A stretch of 64,000 bases of DNA from Xylocopilactobacillus apis (GTDB lineage: Bacteria; Bacillota; Bacilli; Lactobacillales; Lactobacillaceae): positions 620,001 through 684,000 of the forward strand of contig NZ_AP026801.1 in NCBI RefSeq assembly GCF_033095965.1. Direction: 5' to 3'. The notes below the pieces were generated by a model, which saw nothing but the letters and a program-made list of their open reading frames with translations, made no database searches and was not told the origin of the DNA. Position 1 is the first letter of the stretch. Each line of letters opens with the position of its first letter. Of the stretch, positions 17,317-27,344 are shown one piece after another. Both the position numbers and the translations under genes were made by a program.

Positions 17317-18047
17317 TGCAGCGAGTTTTTATTTCTAATGAATTAACTGATCAAATAACGCTTAGTGGTGAAGATTATCATCATTTGATCGAAGTCTTGC
17401 GGTATCAAAAAGGCAAAACCTTTGAAGTTGCTGATAAATTGGGGCAAGTTGCAGTCTATGAAGTTAATAAAATTAATGAATCAAAGAAAACCCTTGATAT
17501 TAAATTAGTTTCAAAAAATGATCGTGATACAGAACTTCCAGTTGAGGTAACCCTAATTTGTGCTCTAACCAAAGGGAAAAAAATCGACGAAACGGTCGAA
17601 AAAGGTAGTGAATTTGGCGCAAATCATTTTATTTTTTATCATTCTAAATATTCTCCAGTTAAATATTCAGACGAGTGGGGGCAAAAGAAAGAAGAGCGTT
17701 TAAATAAGATTGCATTGACTGCTGCTAAGCAATCTCATCGTAACTTTATTCCAACCGTTACAGTTCAAGAGCACCTTCTATGGGACGAATTGGAATTTCA
17801 AACAAAATTTTTAGCTTATGAAAAAGCAAGTGATTCTAAGAGTGACTTAAAAGAGCGTTTAAGTAAAATAGCAATCCCATCATCTTTGTGCTGTGCATTT
17901 GGTCCGGAGGGTGGTTTTGCCTCAAAAGAAGTAGAAGAATTTATTGAACACGGCTTTCATTCAATTTCCTTAGGTCGTCGAATTTTAAGAGCTGAAAATG
18001 CACCACTGTTTTTTTTGAGTGTTTTGTCATTTTATTTTGAGATATGA
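17316..18047 (+). CDS. rsmE: 16S rRNA m3U1498 methyltransferase
   Basis: RsmE is a SPOUT-fold enzyme that methylates U1498 of 16S rRNA. The N-terminal PUA-like part (HHLIEVLRYQKG) is followed by the SPOUT part with LICALTKGKKIDETVEKGSE near 70 and the knot motifs FGPEGGFASKEVEEF and SLGRRILRAENA near the C-terminus. The length of 243 residues is normal. It is coupled to prmA by a 1-bp overlap. Confidence 0.93.
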   Translation: MQRVFISNELTDQITLSGEDYHHLIEVLRYQKGKTFEVADKLGQVAVYEVNKINESKKTLDIKLVSKNDRDTELPVEVTLICALTKGKKIDETVEKGSEFGANHFIFYHSKYSPVKYSDEWGQKKEERLNKIALTAAKQSHRNFIPTVTVQEHLLWDELEFQTKFLAYEKASDSKSDLKERLSKIAIPSSLCCAFGPEGGFASKEVEEFIEHGFHSISLGRRILRAENAPLFFLSVLSFYFEI

Positions 18048-18106
18048 ATACTTGATAGGTAATATACGTTATAATGGATCATATTTATCGATCAGGGTGT
18101 GGGAAA

Positions 18107-20320
18107 ATGGTAAAAACGAAAAATTTTACAATTGATGATGTAATTGAAATGTGCCGCAGTTACATGAATGAAGAACATGTTGCAATTGTCAAAAAGGCAT
18201 ATGATTTTGCAGAATATGTTCATCGGGATCAGCGGCGTAAATCAGGAGAAGAATACATTATTCATCCAATCCAAGTAGCGGGTATTTTGGCTGAATTAAA
18301 AATGGATCCCGACACTGTAAGTTCGGGTTTTCTTCACGATGTAGTCGAAGATACGGGCGTAACAGTCGGTGATGTTGAAGTCCTTTTTGGCAGTGATATT
18401 GCTTATATTGTTGATGGGTTAACTAAATTATCGAAAGTAAAATATGTTGCTCATAAAGATGAATTAGCAGAAAATCACCGCAAAATGCTTTTAGCAATGG
18501 CGAAAGATTTGCGTATTATTATGGTTAAATTAGCCGACCGATTACATAACATGCGGACCCTAGATTACTTAGCCCCTGATCGCCAGCAGGCAATTTCAAA
18601 CGAAACTTTAGAAATATTCGCTCCTTTAGCCGATCGTTTGGGAATTAGTGCGATTAAATGGGAGCTAGAAGATTTATCTTTTCTTTACCTTAAACCGAAG
18701 GAATATCATAAAATTGCTAACTTAATGGATACCAAAAGAGGAGAACGAGAAGGCTACATTAATGAAGCAATTGAAGCAGTAAATAAAAGTCTCGCAGATT
18801 TGCATCTTGACTATGAAATTTACGGCCGTCCAAAACATATCTATTCGATTTATAAAAAGATGGTTACAAAGAATAAACAATTTGATGAGTTGTATGATCT
18901 TTTGGCACTTAGGGTTATTACCCAAAATGTTCAAGATTGTTATGCTGTTCTTGGAGCCGTCCATACCGAGTGGCGTCCCATTCCCGGTCGTTTTAAAGAT
19001 TATATTGCAAGTCCGAAGAAAAACTTATATCAATCGCTTCATACGACAGTAATCGGACCTGGCGGCAAACCATTAGAAATTCAGATTAGGACTGAACAAA
19101 TGCATCAAATTGCTGAATTTGGGGTGGCAGCTCATTGGGCTTATAAAGAAGGTGAAACTGATCAGGTAAAAATTGATGCAACTGGTAAGAAGCTTGATCT
19201 ATTCCGTGAAATTCTAGAAATTCAAAGTGAATCCGAAGACGTTGACGCTAATGATTTTATGGCAACGGTTAAAGGTGATCTTTTTTCTGATCGAGTTTAT
19301 GTCTTTACCCCAATGGGAGATGTGTATGATCTGCCAAAAGGATCAGTACCGCTCGATTTTGCGTATCTTGTTCATACAGAAGTTGGCAATCATGCAATTG
19401 GTGCCAAACGTAACGGTAAGATTATTACTTTAGATACGCCGCTTGAAAACGGTGATATCCTTGAAATTATGACAGCAACTCAGGCTAAGCCTAGTCATGA
19501 TTGGCTCGATTTTGTTAAAACTAATCGAGCGCGTAATAAGATCCGCAGATATTTTAAGAATCAAGAAAAAGAAGAAGATGTTGAGCACGGCAGGCAGCTG
19601 CTTGAAGAATATCTAATTGATAAGAAATTTGATCCAAAAGAATTTATGTCTAAAGAGGCACTAGCCAAAGTTGGAGATAAATTTAAAGGTTTTGGACCTG
19701 GAGAAATTCTAGCTGCGATTGGGTATGGCGAATTATCACCTCAATCAGTAGGTAACCGATTAACTGAAGATTATCGAAAAAAATTGGCTAAAGAAAAACA
19801 AGATCAAGATTTAGCTGAGATGCTGAGTTCGAATAATATTCCCGAAAAGAAATCTAGTATTGATGATAATACGGGAATTTACATCGAAGGGATCGATAAT
19901 CTTTTGGTTCATTTAGCGCATTGCTGTATGCCAGTTCCTGGAGATCCAATTGTTGGTTATGTGACTCAGGGAAGAGGAGTTACAGTCCATCGAGCCGATT
20001 GTCCTAATGTAAAAAATAATAATGCACAGCAGCGTTTAATTGAAGTATTTTGGGGCAATCCGGATAATCGAAATGTGCTCTATTCAACTGATATTGAAAT
20101 TTATGCTTATAATCGAGAAGGTGTTTTAAAAGATATCGTTCAGGAGTTGAGTATTCTGGCCAAAGGCTTGGGTAATATTAGTGCCAAGATCAGCTCAGAT
20201 GATAAAACGGCGACAATTGAAACAACAGTTAAGATTTATAATCACGATAGTTTAAGGCGCATTATGGAAAGTTTGAAAAAAGTGCCGGATGTTTATGATG
20301 TAAAGCGGGCAAATAAATGA
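18107..20320 (+). CDS. relA: bifunctional (p)ppGpp synthetase/hydrolase (RelA/SpoT homologue)
   Basis: This long RSH enzyme controls the stringent response. The start is set at ATG 18107, after GGGTGTGGG; an in-frame ATG at 18074 lies inside a TATAAT element (18070-18075) and is unlikely to be translated. Domains in order: HD hydrolase (HDVVEDT near 77), synthetase (YGRPKHIYSIYKKM near 238), TGS (about 390-450), a Cys-containing region (HCCMPVPGDPIVGY near 600) and a C-terminal ACT domain. Both catalytic domains look intact. The length is 737 residues. dtd overlaps its stop by 4 bp, the conserved arrangement in Firmicutes. Confidence 0.94.
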   Translation: MVKTKNFTIDDVIEMCRSYMNEEHVAIVKKAYDFAEYVHRDQRRKSGEEYIIHPIQVAGILAELKMDPDTVSSGFLHDVVEDTGVTVGDVEVLFGSDIAYIVDGLTKLSKVKYVAHKDELAENHRKMLLAMAKDLRIIMVKLADRLHNMRTLDYLAPDRQQAISNETLEIFAPLADRLGISAIKWELEDLSFLYLKPKEYHKIANLMDTKRGEREGYINEAIEAVNKSLADLHLDYEIYGRPKHIYSIYKKMVTKNKQFDELYDLLALRVITQNVQDCYAVLGAVHTEWRPIPGRFKDYIASPKKNLYQSLHTTVIGPGGKPLEIQIRTEQMHQIAEFGVAAHWAYKEGETDQVKIDATGKKLDLFREILEIQSESEDVDANDFMATVKGDLFSDRVYVFTPMGDVYDLPKGSVPLDFAYLVHTEVGNHAIGAKRNGKIITLDTPLENGDILEIMTATQAKPSHDWLDFVKTNRARNKIRRYFKNQEKEEDVEHGRQLLEEYLIDKKFDPKEFMSKEALAKVGDKFKGFGPGEILAAIGYGELSPQSVGNRLTEDYRKKLAKEKQDQDLAEMLSSNNIPEKKSSIDDNTGIYIEGIDNLLVHLAHCCMPVPGDPIVGYVTQGRGVTVHRADCPNVKNNNAQQRLIEVFWGNPDNRNVLYSTDIEIYAYNREGVLKDIVQELSILAKGLGNISAKISSDDKTATIETTVKIYNHDSLRRIMESLKKVPDVYDVKRANK

Positions 20321-20772
20321 AAGTAGTTCTTACAACAGTAAAAGAAGCAGCAGTCACGGTTGACGAAAAATTAATTAATCAAATTGGCCGTGGCTTTTTG
20401 CTTTTAATCGGGGCAGAAGAGGGAGATACAGAAAACGACGTGCTTAAATTAGTCGAAAAGATCAGCAAATTACGTGTTTTTCCAGATCAAGACGATAAGA
20501 TTAATTTAAGCTTAAAAGATATTAAAGGTGAAGTTTTAGCCGTTTCTCAGTTCACTTTGGCGGCTGACATCAAAAAAGGAAACCGGCCGAGTTTTGTTTC
20601 AGCAATGTCTTATGATAATGCGTTAATTCTGTATAATTTCTTTTTAAAAAAATTAAATGATTTAGGAATTAAAACTTTACCGGGTGAATATGGAGCCCAT
20701 ATGGAAGTCAGTTCAATTAATGATGGACCGTTCACCCTTATTTTACAAAGCCATAACGGAGTTCTGAAGTAG
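20317..20772 (+). CDS. dtd: D-aminoacyl-tRNA deacylase
   Basis: This enzyme removes D-amino acids wrongly attached to tRNA. The 151-residue protein has the family motifs LAVSQFTLAAD (near 78) with the catalytic Thr, and the Gly-cis-Pro motif here as NDGPFTL near the C-terminus. It overlaps the relA homologue by 4 bp (ATGA), so it is translationally coupled. Confidence 0.94.
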   Translation: MKVVLTTVKEAAVTVDEKLINQIGRGFLLLIGAEEGDTENDVLKLVEKISKLRVFPDQDDKINLSLKDIKGEVLAVSQFTLAADIKKGNRPSFVSAMSYDNALILYNFFLKKLNDLGIKTLPGEYGAHMEVSSINDGPFTLILQSHNGVLK

Positions 20773-20783
20773 GGAGTAATAAG

Positions 20784-21425
20784 TTGTTAAACAGCCAAAA
20801 ATTTTTAAATTATATTTGGGATTTTGATGGAACCTTATTTGATACATATCCGATCTATAATTCTTCTTTACAAGCTGCAATAAAAAAGAATACCTTTAAA
20901 AGTATTCCTTTAGATGATATTGAACGAGTTATTCGAGGCAAGTCAATTGGATTTGGCTTAAAATATTTTGCAGATGAATTTAAGATTGATCCGTTAAAGT
21001 TAAATGATGATTATCGATCTGAATATTTAAAACATGAGATGGAAGCAAAACCTTTTATGGAAGCTTCTCAAGCATTAAAAGCAATCGTTTCTAAGAGCGG
21101 GAATAATTTTTTGATAACCCATAATGATGAGACTGCTTTAACTTTACTTCAAGCTTTTGATATTAAGGAATACTTTTCGGACTTCGTTTTAAATAACAGT
21201 GGTTTTAAAAGAAAACCGGATCCTGAGTCTCTTAACTATCTGATTAACAAGTATCAATTACCGCTTAACGAAACGGTTTATGTTGGAGATCGAGAATTGG
21301 ACATTGAAGCTGCTCATAATGCAAATATTTCTGGACTTTTCTTTGCGCCAAATGATTTGATTACTGTTAATGATGCTGATTTTAAAATTAATAATTTGGC
21401 AGAAATTGAAAATTATTTAAAATAA
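20784..21425 (+). CDS. HAD-superfamily hydrolase, phosphoglycolate-phosphatase-like
   Basis: The protein has 213 residues and starts at TTG, with AGGGAG just upstream. HAD motif I is IWDFDGTLFDT (about 11-21), motif II is the Thr of FLITHND, and motifs III/IV are KRKPDPESLNYL and VYVGDRELDIEAA. The cap is of the helical C1 type. Such enzymes act on small phosphorylated metabolites, and the substrate cannot be inferred. It lies 11 bp after dtd, so it probably belongs to the relA-dtd operon. Its end overlaps the converging amidase gene by 13 bp. Confidence 0.85.
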   Translation: MLNSQKFLNYIWDFDGTLFDTYPIYNSSLQAAIKKNTFKSIPLDDIERVIRGKSIGFGLKYFADEFKIDPLKLNDDYRSEYLKHEMEAKPFMEASQALKAIVSKSGNNFLITHNDETALTLLQAFDIKEYFSDFVLNNSGFKRKPDPESLNYLINKYQLPLNETVYVGDRELDIEAAHNANISGLFFAPNDLITVNDADFKINNLAEIENYLK

Positions 21426-22690
21426 TTTTTTAAGCCATCAATAATTTTATCAGTAACCTGATCACGATATTGACGCGAACTAATTTGAGCAAAATCCTGA
21501 TCACTGTTTATATAACCTAATTCTAGTAGAATACTAGGATAAAAGCTGTCTCTTAATACTTCAAAATCGCCAAAAGCGACTCCGCGATTTGACAGTTCTA
21601 AATCGTTAAGTTGATGAGAAATCGATCTTGCTAATTTAAGATCGGTTTTTTTTGAATAATAGTAAGTAGTTACACCACTAGCTTGATTTGATTGATTAGA
21701 AGAATCAAAGTGGATACTAATAAAAGCATTTGGTTTAGTTTTATTGGTTAATTCAACTCGGTCTTCTAATGAGATGTAACGATCATTACTTCGAGCCATT
21801 ACGACATGAGCTCCGGCACCTTCAAGCTTTTGTTTTAAAGTTTCGGTGAACAAAAGGGTATATGATTTTTCAAAATTCTCGTTATCATTGGCTTGGGCAC
21901 CGGGATCGCTTCCACCGTGTCCGGCGTCTAAAACTATTGTTGATTTAGTTATCGAATCAGGTCTAATAATTTTAATAGGGTCTGGAATTTCAGTTGTTAC
22001 CATTTTTCTAGCTACAAACCCCGTTACATTATCTGGATTTCTAACTTCATAGTAATCACCCTTGGAACCTAAAACTGATAGCTTAGTCTGCTGTTTCAAA
22101 TTAGCAATTATTGCAGAATTAGGATCAGCATCACTTCGTAGGCGAGTCATGGGTTCAAGCACGTAAACATAACGTAATGTTTTTTGATTTTCGATAACTT
22201 CATTATCAGCTAAGTTAAAAAGCTTATTATTAATCCAACCAACTTTTCCGTTAATAATAATTTGGCTCCATTCGCCATTGGAATAGACAACATTTACTTT
22301 TTCACCTTTGTTAATACGTTTTAAAATTTTACTATTAGTATTTGCATATTCTCTAACGTTAGTTTGATCGGTATTTATAATTCCTACTGTATTGGTTGCT
22401 GAATCAATTTCGGTGGAATCAGTCAGCCAGCTGGCAACCCAACCGACCTTATCCCCGCCAAGTCTGACCATATACCAACCGTTTTGTTTCTTTATAACTT
22501 GAATTTGGTCACCTTTTTTCAGCTGACCCATCACATTATAAGAAAGCATTGGACCAGTTCGAACATTAACAACTTTTGCCTTAATGCTGACAACATTAGA
22601 AACAGCTAAAGCGTAAGTTGTCATAAAACCAATCACGATTGCGATTAACAAAATTAGATTAATATAATTTTTTTTAAGAAAAACTTTCAT
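21413..22690 (-). CDS. N-acetylmuramoyl-L-alanine amidase with three SH3 domains
   Basis: This is an exported cell-wall hydrolase. A signal segment or anchor (about 9-30) is followed by three bacterial SH3 domains (about 33-93, 98-160 and 172-235), each with the VRTGP/VREYAN/LRSDAD type start, which bind peptidoglycan. The Amidase_3 catalytic domain (about 250-425) has the zinc ligands in DAGHGGSDPG, the Glu of NENFEKSYT, the His of FISIHFDSS and the catalytic Glu of LLELGYINSDQD. The length is 425 residues. It converges on the HAD gene with a 13-bp overlap and has no own terminator visible, so antisense interference is possible. Confidence 0.92.
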   Translation of the reverse strand: MKVFLKKNYINLILLIAIVIGFMTTYALAVSNVVSIKAKVVNVRTGPMLSYNVMGQLKKGDQIQVIKKQNGWYMVRLGGDKVGWVASWLTDSTEIDSATNTVGIINTDQTNVREYANTNSKILKRINKGEKVNVVYSNGEWSQIIINGKVGWINNKLFNLADNEVIENQKTLRYVYVLEPMTRLRSDADPNSAIIANLKQQTKLSVLGSKGDYYEVRNPDNVTGFVARKMVTTEIPDPIKIIRPDSITKSTIVLDAGHGGSDPGAQANDNENFEKSYTLLFTETLKQKLEGAGAHVVMARSNDRYISLEDRVELTNKTKPNAFISIHFDSSNQSNQASGVTTYYYSKKTDLKLARSISHQLNDLELSNRGVAFGDFEVLRDSFYPSILLELGYINSDQDFAQISSRQYRDQVTDKIIDGLKNYFK

Positions 22691-22791
22691 TATTGTTTCC
22701 GAATATTCACTTCAATTTTAGGTACTGAAATAACGATATCTTATTTTTTAAAAATAGGAAAGGGTTAAAATTTGATCCTAATTGATTTTAT

Positions 22792-22816
22792 CAAAAAACC
22801 TGATCAAAAGATCAGG
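22792..22816 (-). terminator. terminator of the dlt operon
   Basis: Read on the minus strand, CCTGATC-TTTT-GATCAGG is followed by T6. It lies 14 bp after the dltD stop codon. Confidence 0.85.
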
Positions 22817-22829
22817 CTTCTTTTCTGAG

Positions 22830-24101
22830 CTATTTAAAATTTTTAATTTGAGAAACCATTGCGTTTTGCCAAGATGAGCTATAAAACTGTTCATTAATAT
22901 GGTAATTTGGTTTCTTTTGTTCGTTTTCAAGAAATGGTCTAACAGCACTGTCAAAATATAACCAGCCTCGCCATCCCAAATGAATTGTATCAGTCATAAA
23001 GTACGGAATATCACCATCATTTGAGAGATCTACAATATGATGAAATCCTTGAGAATTTAACTGAAATTTCAATTTGGTAACTGCATTTTGAATTTCTTTT
23101 TGTGATAGTCCTGTATATTTTTGCCATTTTGCATTAACTGGCGGTAAAACAAATATTACATCTGTATTGTTACGGGCAAACATTTCCAAAGCAGCCTCAA
23201 AATCTGAGTACTCAGGTGATTTTGTAAAAGTTTCGTCTTTTTGAAATCCTTTTAGCTGTTTAACTCTCTTTTTAATTTGTTTACGATAAAATTTGTCGCT
23301 AATACCAAACTTATTATTTGAAGTCTGTTTTCGTCCCAATTGACCAGCTAAATCATATAATTTATTGTAATCATAATTATTCGGAAGCTGTTTTTCACAC
23401 TTTCTAATTTTTAATTGATTCTTCTTAGAAATAAATAGTGTTGAAAAGAAGCGATCTTCTTTTAAAAGAATACGATGACGTAGTTTTAGATAAGACTTTT
23501 CAAAATTAGATAAATCTTTTCCTTCACTAACATCTTTAAAAGATTGCCTTAAAATTGGATCTTTTGAAGAATTAAGCATTTCATAGAATCTTTTTGCAAT
23601 GTAACGATCCATTGTTGAATTATGTTCGTTAAGAATCCATTCTGTCGCTTGCAGTGGTGAAAAATAGTAGTTAAAAGCGTCTAATTTAGCCCCTTCAGGG
23701 ACAAACCATTGGGGAGAGATTGAAAAGACGGCTTTTTTATTTTTTAATTGTTTAGTAACAGTCTGCATCGTTAGAAATTGAACTAACGATTGGGTTCCTT
23801 TAGCTCCCAACAAGAAAGGCCGATAACTACGATCATATTTTTGAGCCAAAACTGAAGGGTGCATGGGATCAAATCGTGACCACTCAGACGAGCCAAAAAA
23901 AGCTACATAATTGTCGTTAAGCGCCTGCTCTTTAACTTCCTTTCCTTTAACAACTTTGGCTTCTAAAGAAGTTGCAGCATCTTTTTGAACATTCTTATTG
24001 ATATGTCCAAAACCAAAATTTAGGGGTGAAATTAACAAAAGAAAGACGAGGATCGCGGCACAAATGATCGGGCCAAAAATCTTGAAGAGTTTCTTAAACA
24101 T
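22830..24101 (-). CDS. dltD: D-alanyl transfer protein DltD
   Basis: DltD is the membrane-anchored enzyme that completes D-alanylation of teichoic acids outside the cell. An N-terminal helix (about 9-30) is followed by a SGNH-like domain with FFGSSEWSRFDPMHPSV near 68 and the C-terminal catalytic block IPYFMTDTIHLGWRGW near 365. The length of 423 residues is normal. Its ATG overlaps the dltC stop by 1 bp. It is the last gene of dltXABCD. Confidence 0.94.
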   Translation of the reverse strand: MFKKLFKIFGPIICAAILVFLLLISPLNFGFGHINKNVQKDAATSLEAKVVKGKEVKEQALNDNYVAFFGSSEWSRFDPMHPSVLAQKYDRSYRPFLLGAKGTQSLVQFLTMQTVTKQLKNKKAVFSISPQWFVPEGAKLDAFNYYFSPLQATEWILNEHNSTMDRYIAKRFYEMLNSSKDPILRQSFKDVSEGKDLSNFEKSYLKLRHRILLKEDRFFSTLFISKKNQLKIRKCEKQLPNNYDYNKLYDLAGQLGRKQTSNNKFGISDKFYRKQIKKRVKQLKGFQKDETFTKSPEYSDFEAALEMFARNNTDVIFVLPPVNAKWQKYTGLSQKEIQNAVTKLKFQLNSQGFHHIVDLSNDGDIPYFMTDTIHLGWRGWLYFDSAVRPFLENEQKKPNYHINEQFYSSSWQNAMVSQIKNFK

Positions 24102-24337
24102 TATTGAAGCATACCACTAACTTTGTTAACAATTTTTTCTGGAGTATCCCATTCAGCACGGTCAAATTCAGAAATTTGAACATCAATTCCTAATTTTTCC
24201 TGCAGTTGAAGTAACATTTCAACTGTTGCCATTGAATCCATTAGAGCTGTATCGAATAAATTGACATCCATTTGATCTGATAAATCATTTCCCGTGATAT
24301 CTTTTAATACTTCAAGAACTTCATTTTTAATTTCCAT
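24101..24337 (-). CDS. dltC: D-alanyl carrier protein DltC
   Basis: This 78-residue acyl-carrier protein holds D-alanine on a phosphopantetheine arm. The attachment serine lies in the motif LMDSMATVEMLL (Ser34 region). It accepts D-Ala from DltA and passes it on at the membrane through DltB. It starts 15 bp after dltB ends, with the ribosome binding site AAGGAG, and shares one base with dltD. Confidence 0.95.
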   Translation of the reverse strand: MEIKNEVLEVLKDITGNDLSDQMDVNLFDTALMDSMATVEMLLQLQEKLGIDVQISEFDRAEWDTPEKIVNKVSGMLQ

Positions 24338-24352
24338 GATAGAACTCCTTTT

Positions 24353-25597
24353 TTATTTTAATTTAACATGTGGTTTAGGTGTTGTCACCGGGGAAAACCA
24401 TAATTGGTTCAAAAATCCTGAAAAGATTAAAAAACTGAAACATACAATATTTGCTGTTAAGAAAATAGCAAAATATTTAGTAAATTGATTATGGGGGATC
24501 TGTTCTTGATGTTTCTTTTTAAATCTTAGCCAAGCATCGTTAATAACGATCGCCAATCCATGGAATAAACCATATGTAATATAATACCAGGTCAGTCCAT
24601 GCCAAAATCCCATAATTAACATATTTAAAACATAGGTCACGTTGGCTGCGGTAATTCTTGATTTAAAGGTCTTCTTTTTCATAAACATAAAAAGAAGTCT
24701 CATGTAAATGTAATCTCGAAACCAAAATGATAAGCTCATGTGCCAACGATTCCAAAAATCTTTGATGTTTAAAGACTGCCAAGGACGATTAAAGTTCATT
24801 GGGGTGTTGATTCCGAGGATATGAGATGTACCAACGGCAAATAGACTGTATCCCGCAAAATCAAAAAATAAATCAGCGGAATAAACATACATTACACCTA
24901 AAAGCGGCCATGATAAACCAAGAAAATTACCACGCTGAGCCATCGCCATTGTTTTTAATTCAGGCAGCATTAAGGTTCCTGTTATATAGGCCAAAATAAA
25001 CTTATAGAGGAATCCGATGAAAATATAATGGATCCCTTTTTTTAGCATTTCCAAATATTCATCTTGTTTTGGAACTCGATTGTAATCCTTTTCGAATCTG
25101 CGATAACGATCAATCGGACCAGAAGAAATCGTTGGAAAGAATAACAGAAACTGTAGAAATGTTATTAAATTTAAGTTTTTTATAACTCCATCACGTGTTT
25201 CCATGATGGTTTGAACAACCCGAAAGGTTAAATAACTAATTCCTAAAAATCCAATTAAAGTTTGAACCTGATCATGGGTTGCAGTAGAAATTTTTACAAG
25301 AGTCAGCGGTAAAACCGCTAGAAAAACTGCAAGGTAGAAAATCCAAGATTTGTTGGCTTTTTTCCGATAAGCTGAATAGGCAAAAGTTAAAACTGTTTCA
25401 TAAATGGTGTAAATAATTAACGCAACGCCTTGATTCCAAGATGGACCGCCGAAAGTTAAAAATAAGAAAAAAATTGAGATAATTGATTCATAAATTTTAC
25501 TTCGACGACCATTTAAAATTAAAACAATAATCGGAATTAATGCAATAAACAAAACTCCAAAATACATTGGATTTTCATATGGTTGAAAATAAATCAT
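24353..25597 (-). CDS. dltB: D-alanyl transfer MBOAT protein DltB
   Basis: DltB is a membrane-bound O-acyltransferase that moves D-alanine across the membrane. It has about 11-12 hydrophobic segments. The conserved block NRPWQSLNIKDFWNRWHMSLS lies near 265 (only its core is quoted), and the catalytic His lies in MGFWHGLTWYY near 330. The length of 414 residues fits the family. It overlaps the dltA stop by 1 bp, so it is translationally coupled. Confidence 0.94.
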   Translation of the reverse strand: MIYFQPYENPMYFGVLFIALIPIIVLILNGRRSKIYESIISIFFLFLTFGGPSWNQGVALIIYTIYETVLTFAYSAYRKKANKSWIFYLAVFLAVLPLTLVKISTATHDQVQTLIGFLGISYLTFRVVQTIMETRDGVIKNLNLITFLQFLLFFPTISSGPIDRYRRFEKDYNRVPKQDEYLEMLKKGIHYIFIGFLYKFILAYITGTLMLPELKTMAMAQRGNFLGLSWPLLGVMYVYSADLFFDFAGYSLFAVGTSHILGINTPMNFNRPWQSLNIKDFWNRWHMSLSFWFRDYIYMRLLFMFMKKKTFKSRITAANVTYVLNMLIMGFWHGLTWYYITYGLFHGLAIVINDAWLRFKKKHQEQIPHNQFTKYFAIFLTANIVCFSFLIFSGFLNQLWFSPVTTPKPHVKLK

Positions 25598-27120
25598 TAA
25601 GAGTTAACCTCTTTAATTATCGTTTTAATATCAATTTTGCCATTAGAAGTTTGGGGAAGAGCTTCTTTGTATATAATTCTTTGCGGTACCATATAAGAAA
25701 TCATTTCTTTTTGTAATCCAGCTTTAATCTTTTCTGTTTCCTGCAGCTCTTTTCCTTCAACCGATTCGTTTGGTACTACCCAAGCAATTAATTGAGAAAC
25801 TTTTTGATTACGATCATAGATTGGGACCACAACACCTTGCTTTACAGAAGGCTGATGCTGTAAGTGAAAGCTTACTTCTTCTAACTCAATGCGATACCCA
25901 TGCAGCTTAACTTGAAAATCGGTACGGCCAAAGAAAAGATACTGCCCATTAGAATCACGAGCACAAAGATCACCAGTTCGATATTTACGAGGAATTGGGT
26001 CGATAAAAGCAGCTTTCGTTTTTTCAGGATTATTAATATACCCTTTAGAAACGCTCGGTCCGCCGATGATTAGTTCGCCCTTTTCATTATCAGGTAATTT
26101 TTCATCAGTTTCGGGGTCAACGATTGTAAATGAGGTATCTTCTTTGGGAGTTCCAATCGGTAGTCGGTCATATTCAGATAAAATCTCATCAGTAATTTCG
26201 ACAGCCGAAACTGCAACGGTAGCCTCTGTCGGACCGTAAGTATTAAAAATATGAGCACTAGGAAAACGAGTACGAAGAGTTTGGGCAGTTTTATGCGTTA
26301 GTTCTTCACCACAGAAAAGGAAGTGAGTAATATTTGGCATTGACTGAGCATTAAAAGCCGGATTTAAAAGACAAATATCCATAAATGTCGGTGTTGAGAC
26401 CCAAACTTGTATGTTAGTCTGGGGTAAAACTTGAAACAGCTGTTTGAAGTTATCAGTGACTTCTTTATCGATGGCAACTAAAGTTCCACCTTTAGCTAAA
26501 GTAGGTCCCCAGTTCATGACCGAAAGATCAAAAGAATAAGGTGGTTGAGATAGATTTCTGGGATGCTCAGGCAATTTAAATTGATCTGATAACATCCAAT
26601 TTACGTAGCTCAAAAGATTGTTATGAGAAATTTGAACGCCCTTGGGTTTTCCAGTTGTACCAGAAGTAAAAATTATATAGTAAGTTTCGTCGCCGTTAAC
26701 TGCATGATCAACACGATAGTCAATTTGGTTGGAAAAAATTTGTTTAAGCTTTTCTTCATTAACAGTGGGAATCTCAGGTACAGAAAAATCAGTTTCTTCA
26801 ACAGTAATTAATGCTGCCGGCTGAGCAATTTCACTAATCAACATGAGTCTTGTTTGAGGTGAATGTGAATCAACTGAAATATATGCATGACCAGATTTGA
26901 CAACCCCAAAGAACGTTGCAATCGTTTCAAATTTTTGATTCCCATAAACTAAAATTGGCCGATCGGGGTCTAATTTTAGCTGGTCAATATAATTTGCAAG
27001 ATTATTTGAATATTCTCTTAATTCACCGTATGTATTTTTAACGCCATCATTTTCGTAAACAATTCGATCTGGTTCATTAATTCCAAATTGATCGACCGTT
27101 TGGATAAAATTTTCTATCAT
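25597..27120 (-). CDS. dltA: D-alanine--D-alanyl carrier protein ligase DltA
   Basis: DltA is a cytoplasmic adenylating enzyme that activates D-alanine with ATP and loads it on DltC. The ATP-binding motif is FTSGTTGKPKGV (near 152), followed by NTYGPTEATVAVSA near 294, YRTGD near 384 and the C-terminal lysine motif QTSNGKIDIK. The length of 507 residues is typical. It follows dltX by 15 bp on the minus strand. The pathway makes teichoic acids less negative and protects against cationic peptides. Confidence 0.96.
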   Translation of the reverse strand: MIENFIQTVDQFGINEPDRIVYENDGVKNTYGELREYSNNLANYIDQLKLDPDRPILVYGNQKFETIATFFGVVKSGHAYISVDSHSPQTRLMLISEIAQPAALITVEETDFSVPEIPTVNEEKLKQIFSNQIDYRVDHAVNGDETYYIIFTSGTTGKPKGVQISHNNLLSYVNWMLSDQFKLPEHPRNLSQPPYSFDLSVMNWGPTLAKGGTLVAIDKEVTDNFKQLFQVLPQTNIQVWVSTPTFMDICLLNPAFNAQSMPNITHFLFCGEELTHKTAQTLRTRFPSAHIFNTYGPTEATVAVSAVEITDEILSEYDRLPIGTPKEDTSFTIVDPETDEKLPDNEKGELIIGGPSVSKGYINNPEKTKAAFIDPIPRKYRTGDLCARDSNGQYLFFGRTDFQVKLHGYRIELEEVSFHLQHQPSVKQGVVVPIYDRNQKVSQLIAWVVPNESVEGKELQETEKIKAGLQKEMISYMVPQRIIYKEALPQTSNGKIDIKTIIKEVNS

Positions 27121-27135
27121 ATAATTATCTCCAAT

Positions 27136-27285
27136 TTAAAATCCATTATATATAAATCCGCCGCCACCGACGCCGCTATAACTATAAAGATAGACTAAAA
27201 CCAAAAAAATTGCTGCATAAAATAAAGTTGTAAAAATAAATCGAGTAATTTCATTATTTTTAAAGGCTAGCCATTTTTTCTTCAT
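27136..27285 (-). CDS. dltX: small membrane protein DltX
   Basis: This is a 49-residue open frame. It starts at ATG with a strong ribosome binding site, AAGGAG, 9 bases upstream. It begins MKKKWLAFKNNEITRF, has one transmembrane helix (about 17-35) and ends GGGGFIYNGF, the conserved C-terminal motif of DltX. DltX is a membrane microprotein required with DltB and DltD for D-alanyl transfer. Its place directly ahead of dltA is the standard one, and dltA starts 15 bp later. Confidence 0.9.
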   Translation of the reverse strand: MKKKWLAFKNNEITRFIFTTLFYAAIFLVLVYLYSYSGVGGGGFIYNGF

Positions 27286-27344
27286 TAAAGATTACTCCTT
27301 AGCCATTGCTAAAATTATTTGATGATCTCAAAACATACCACCCC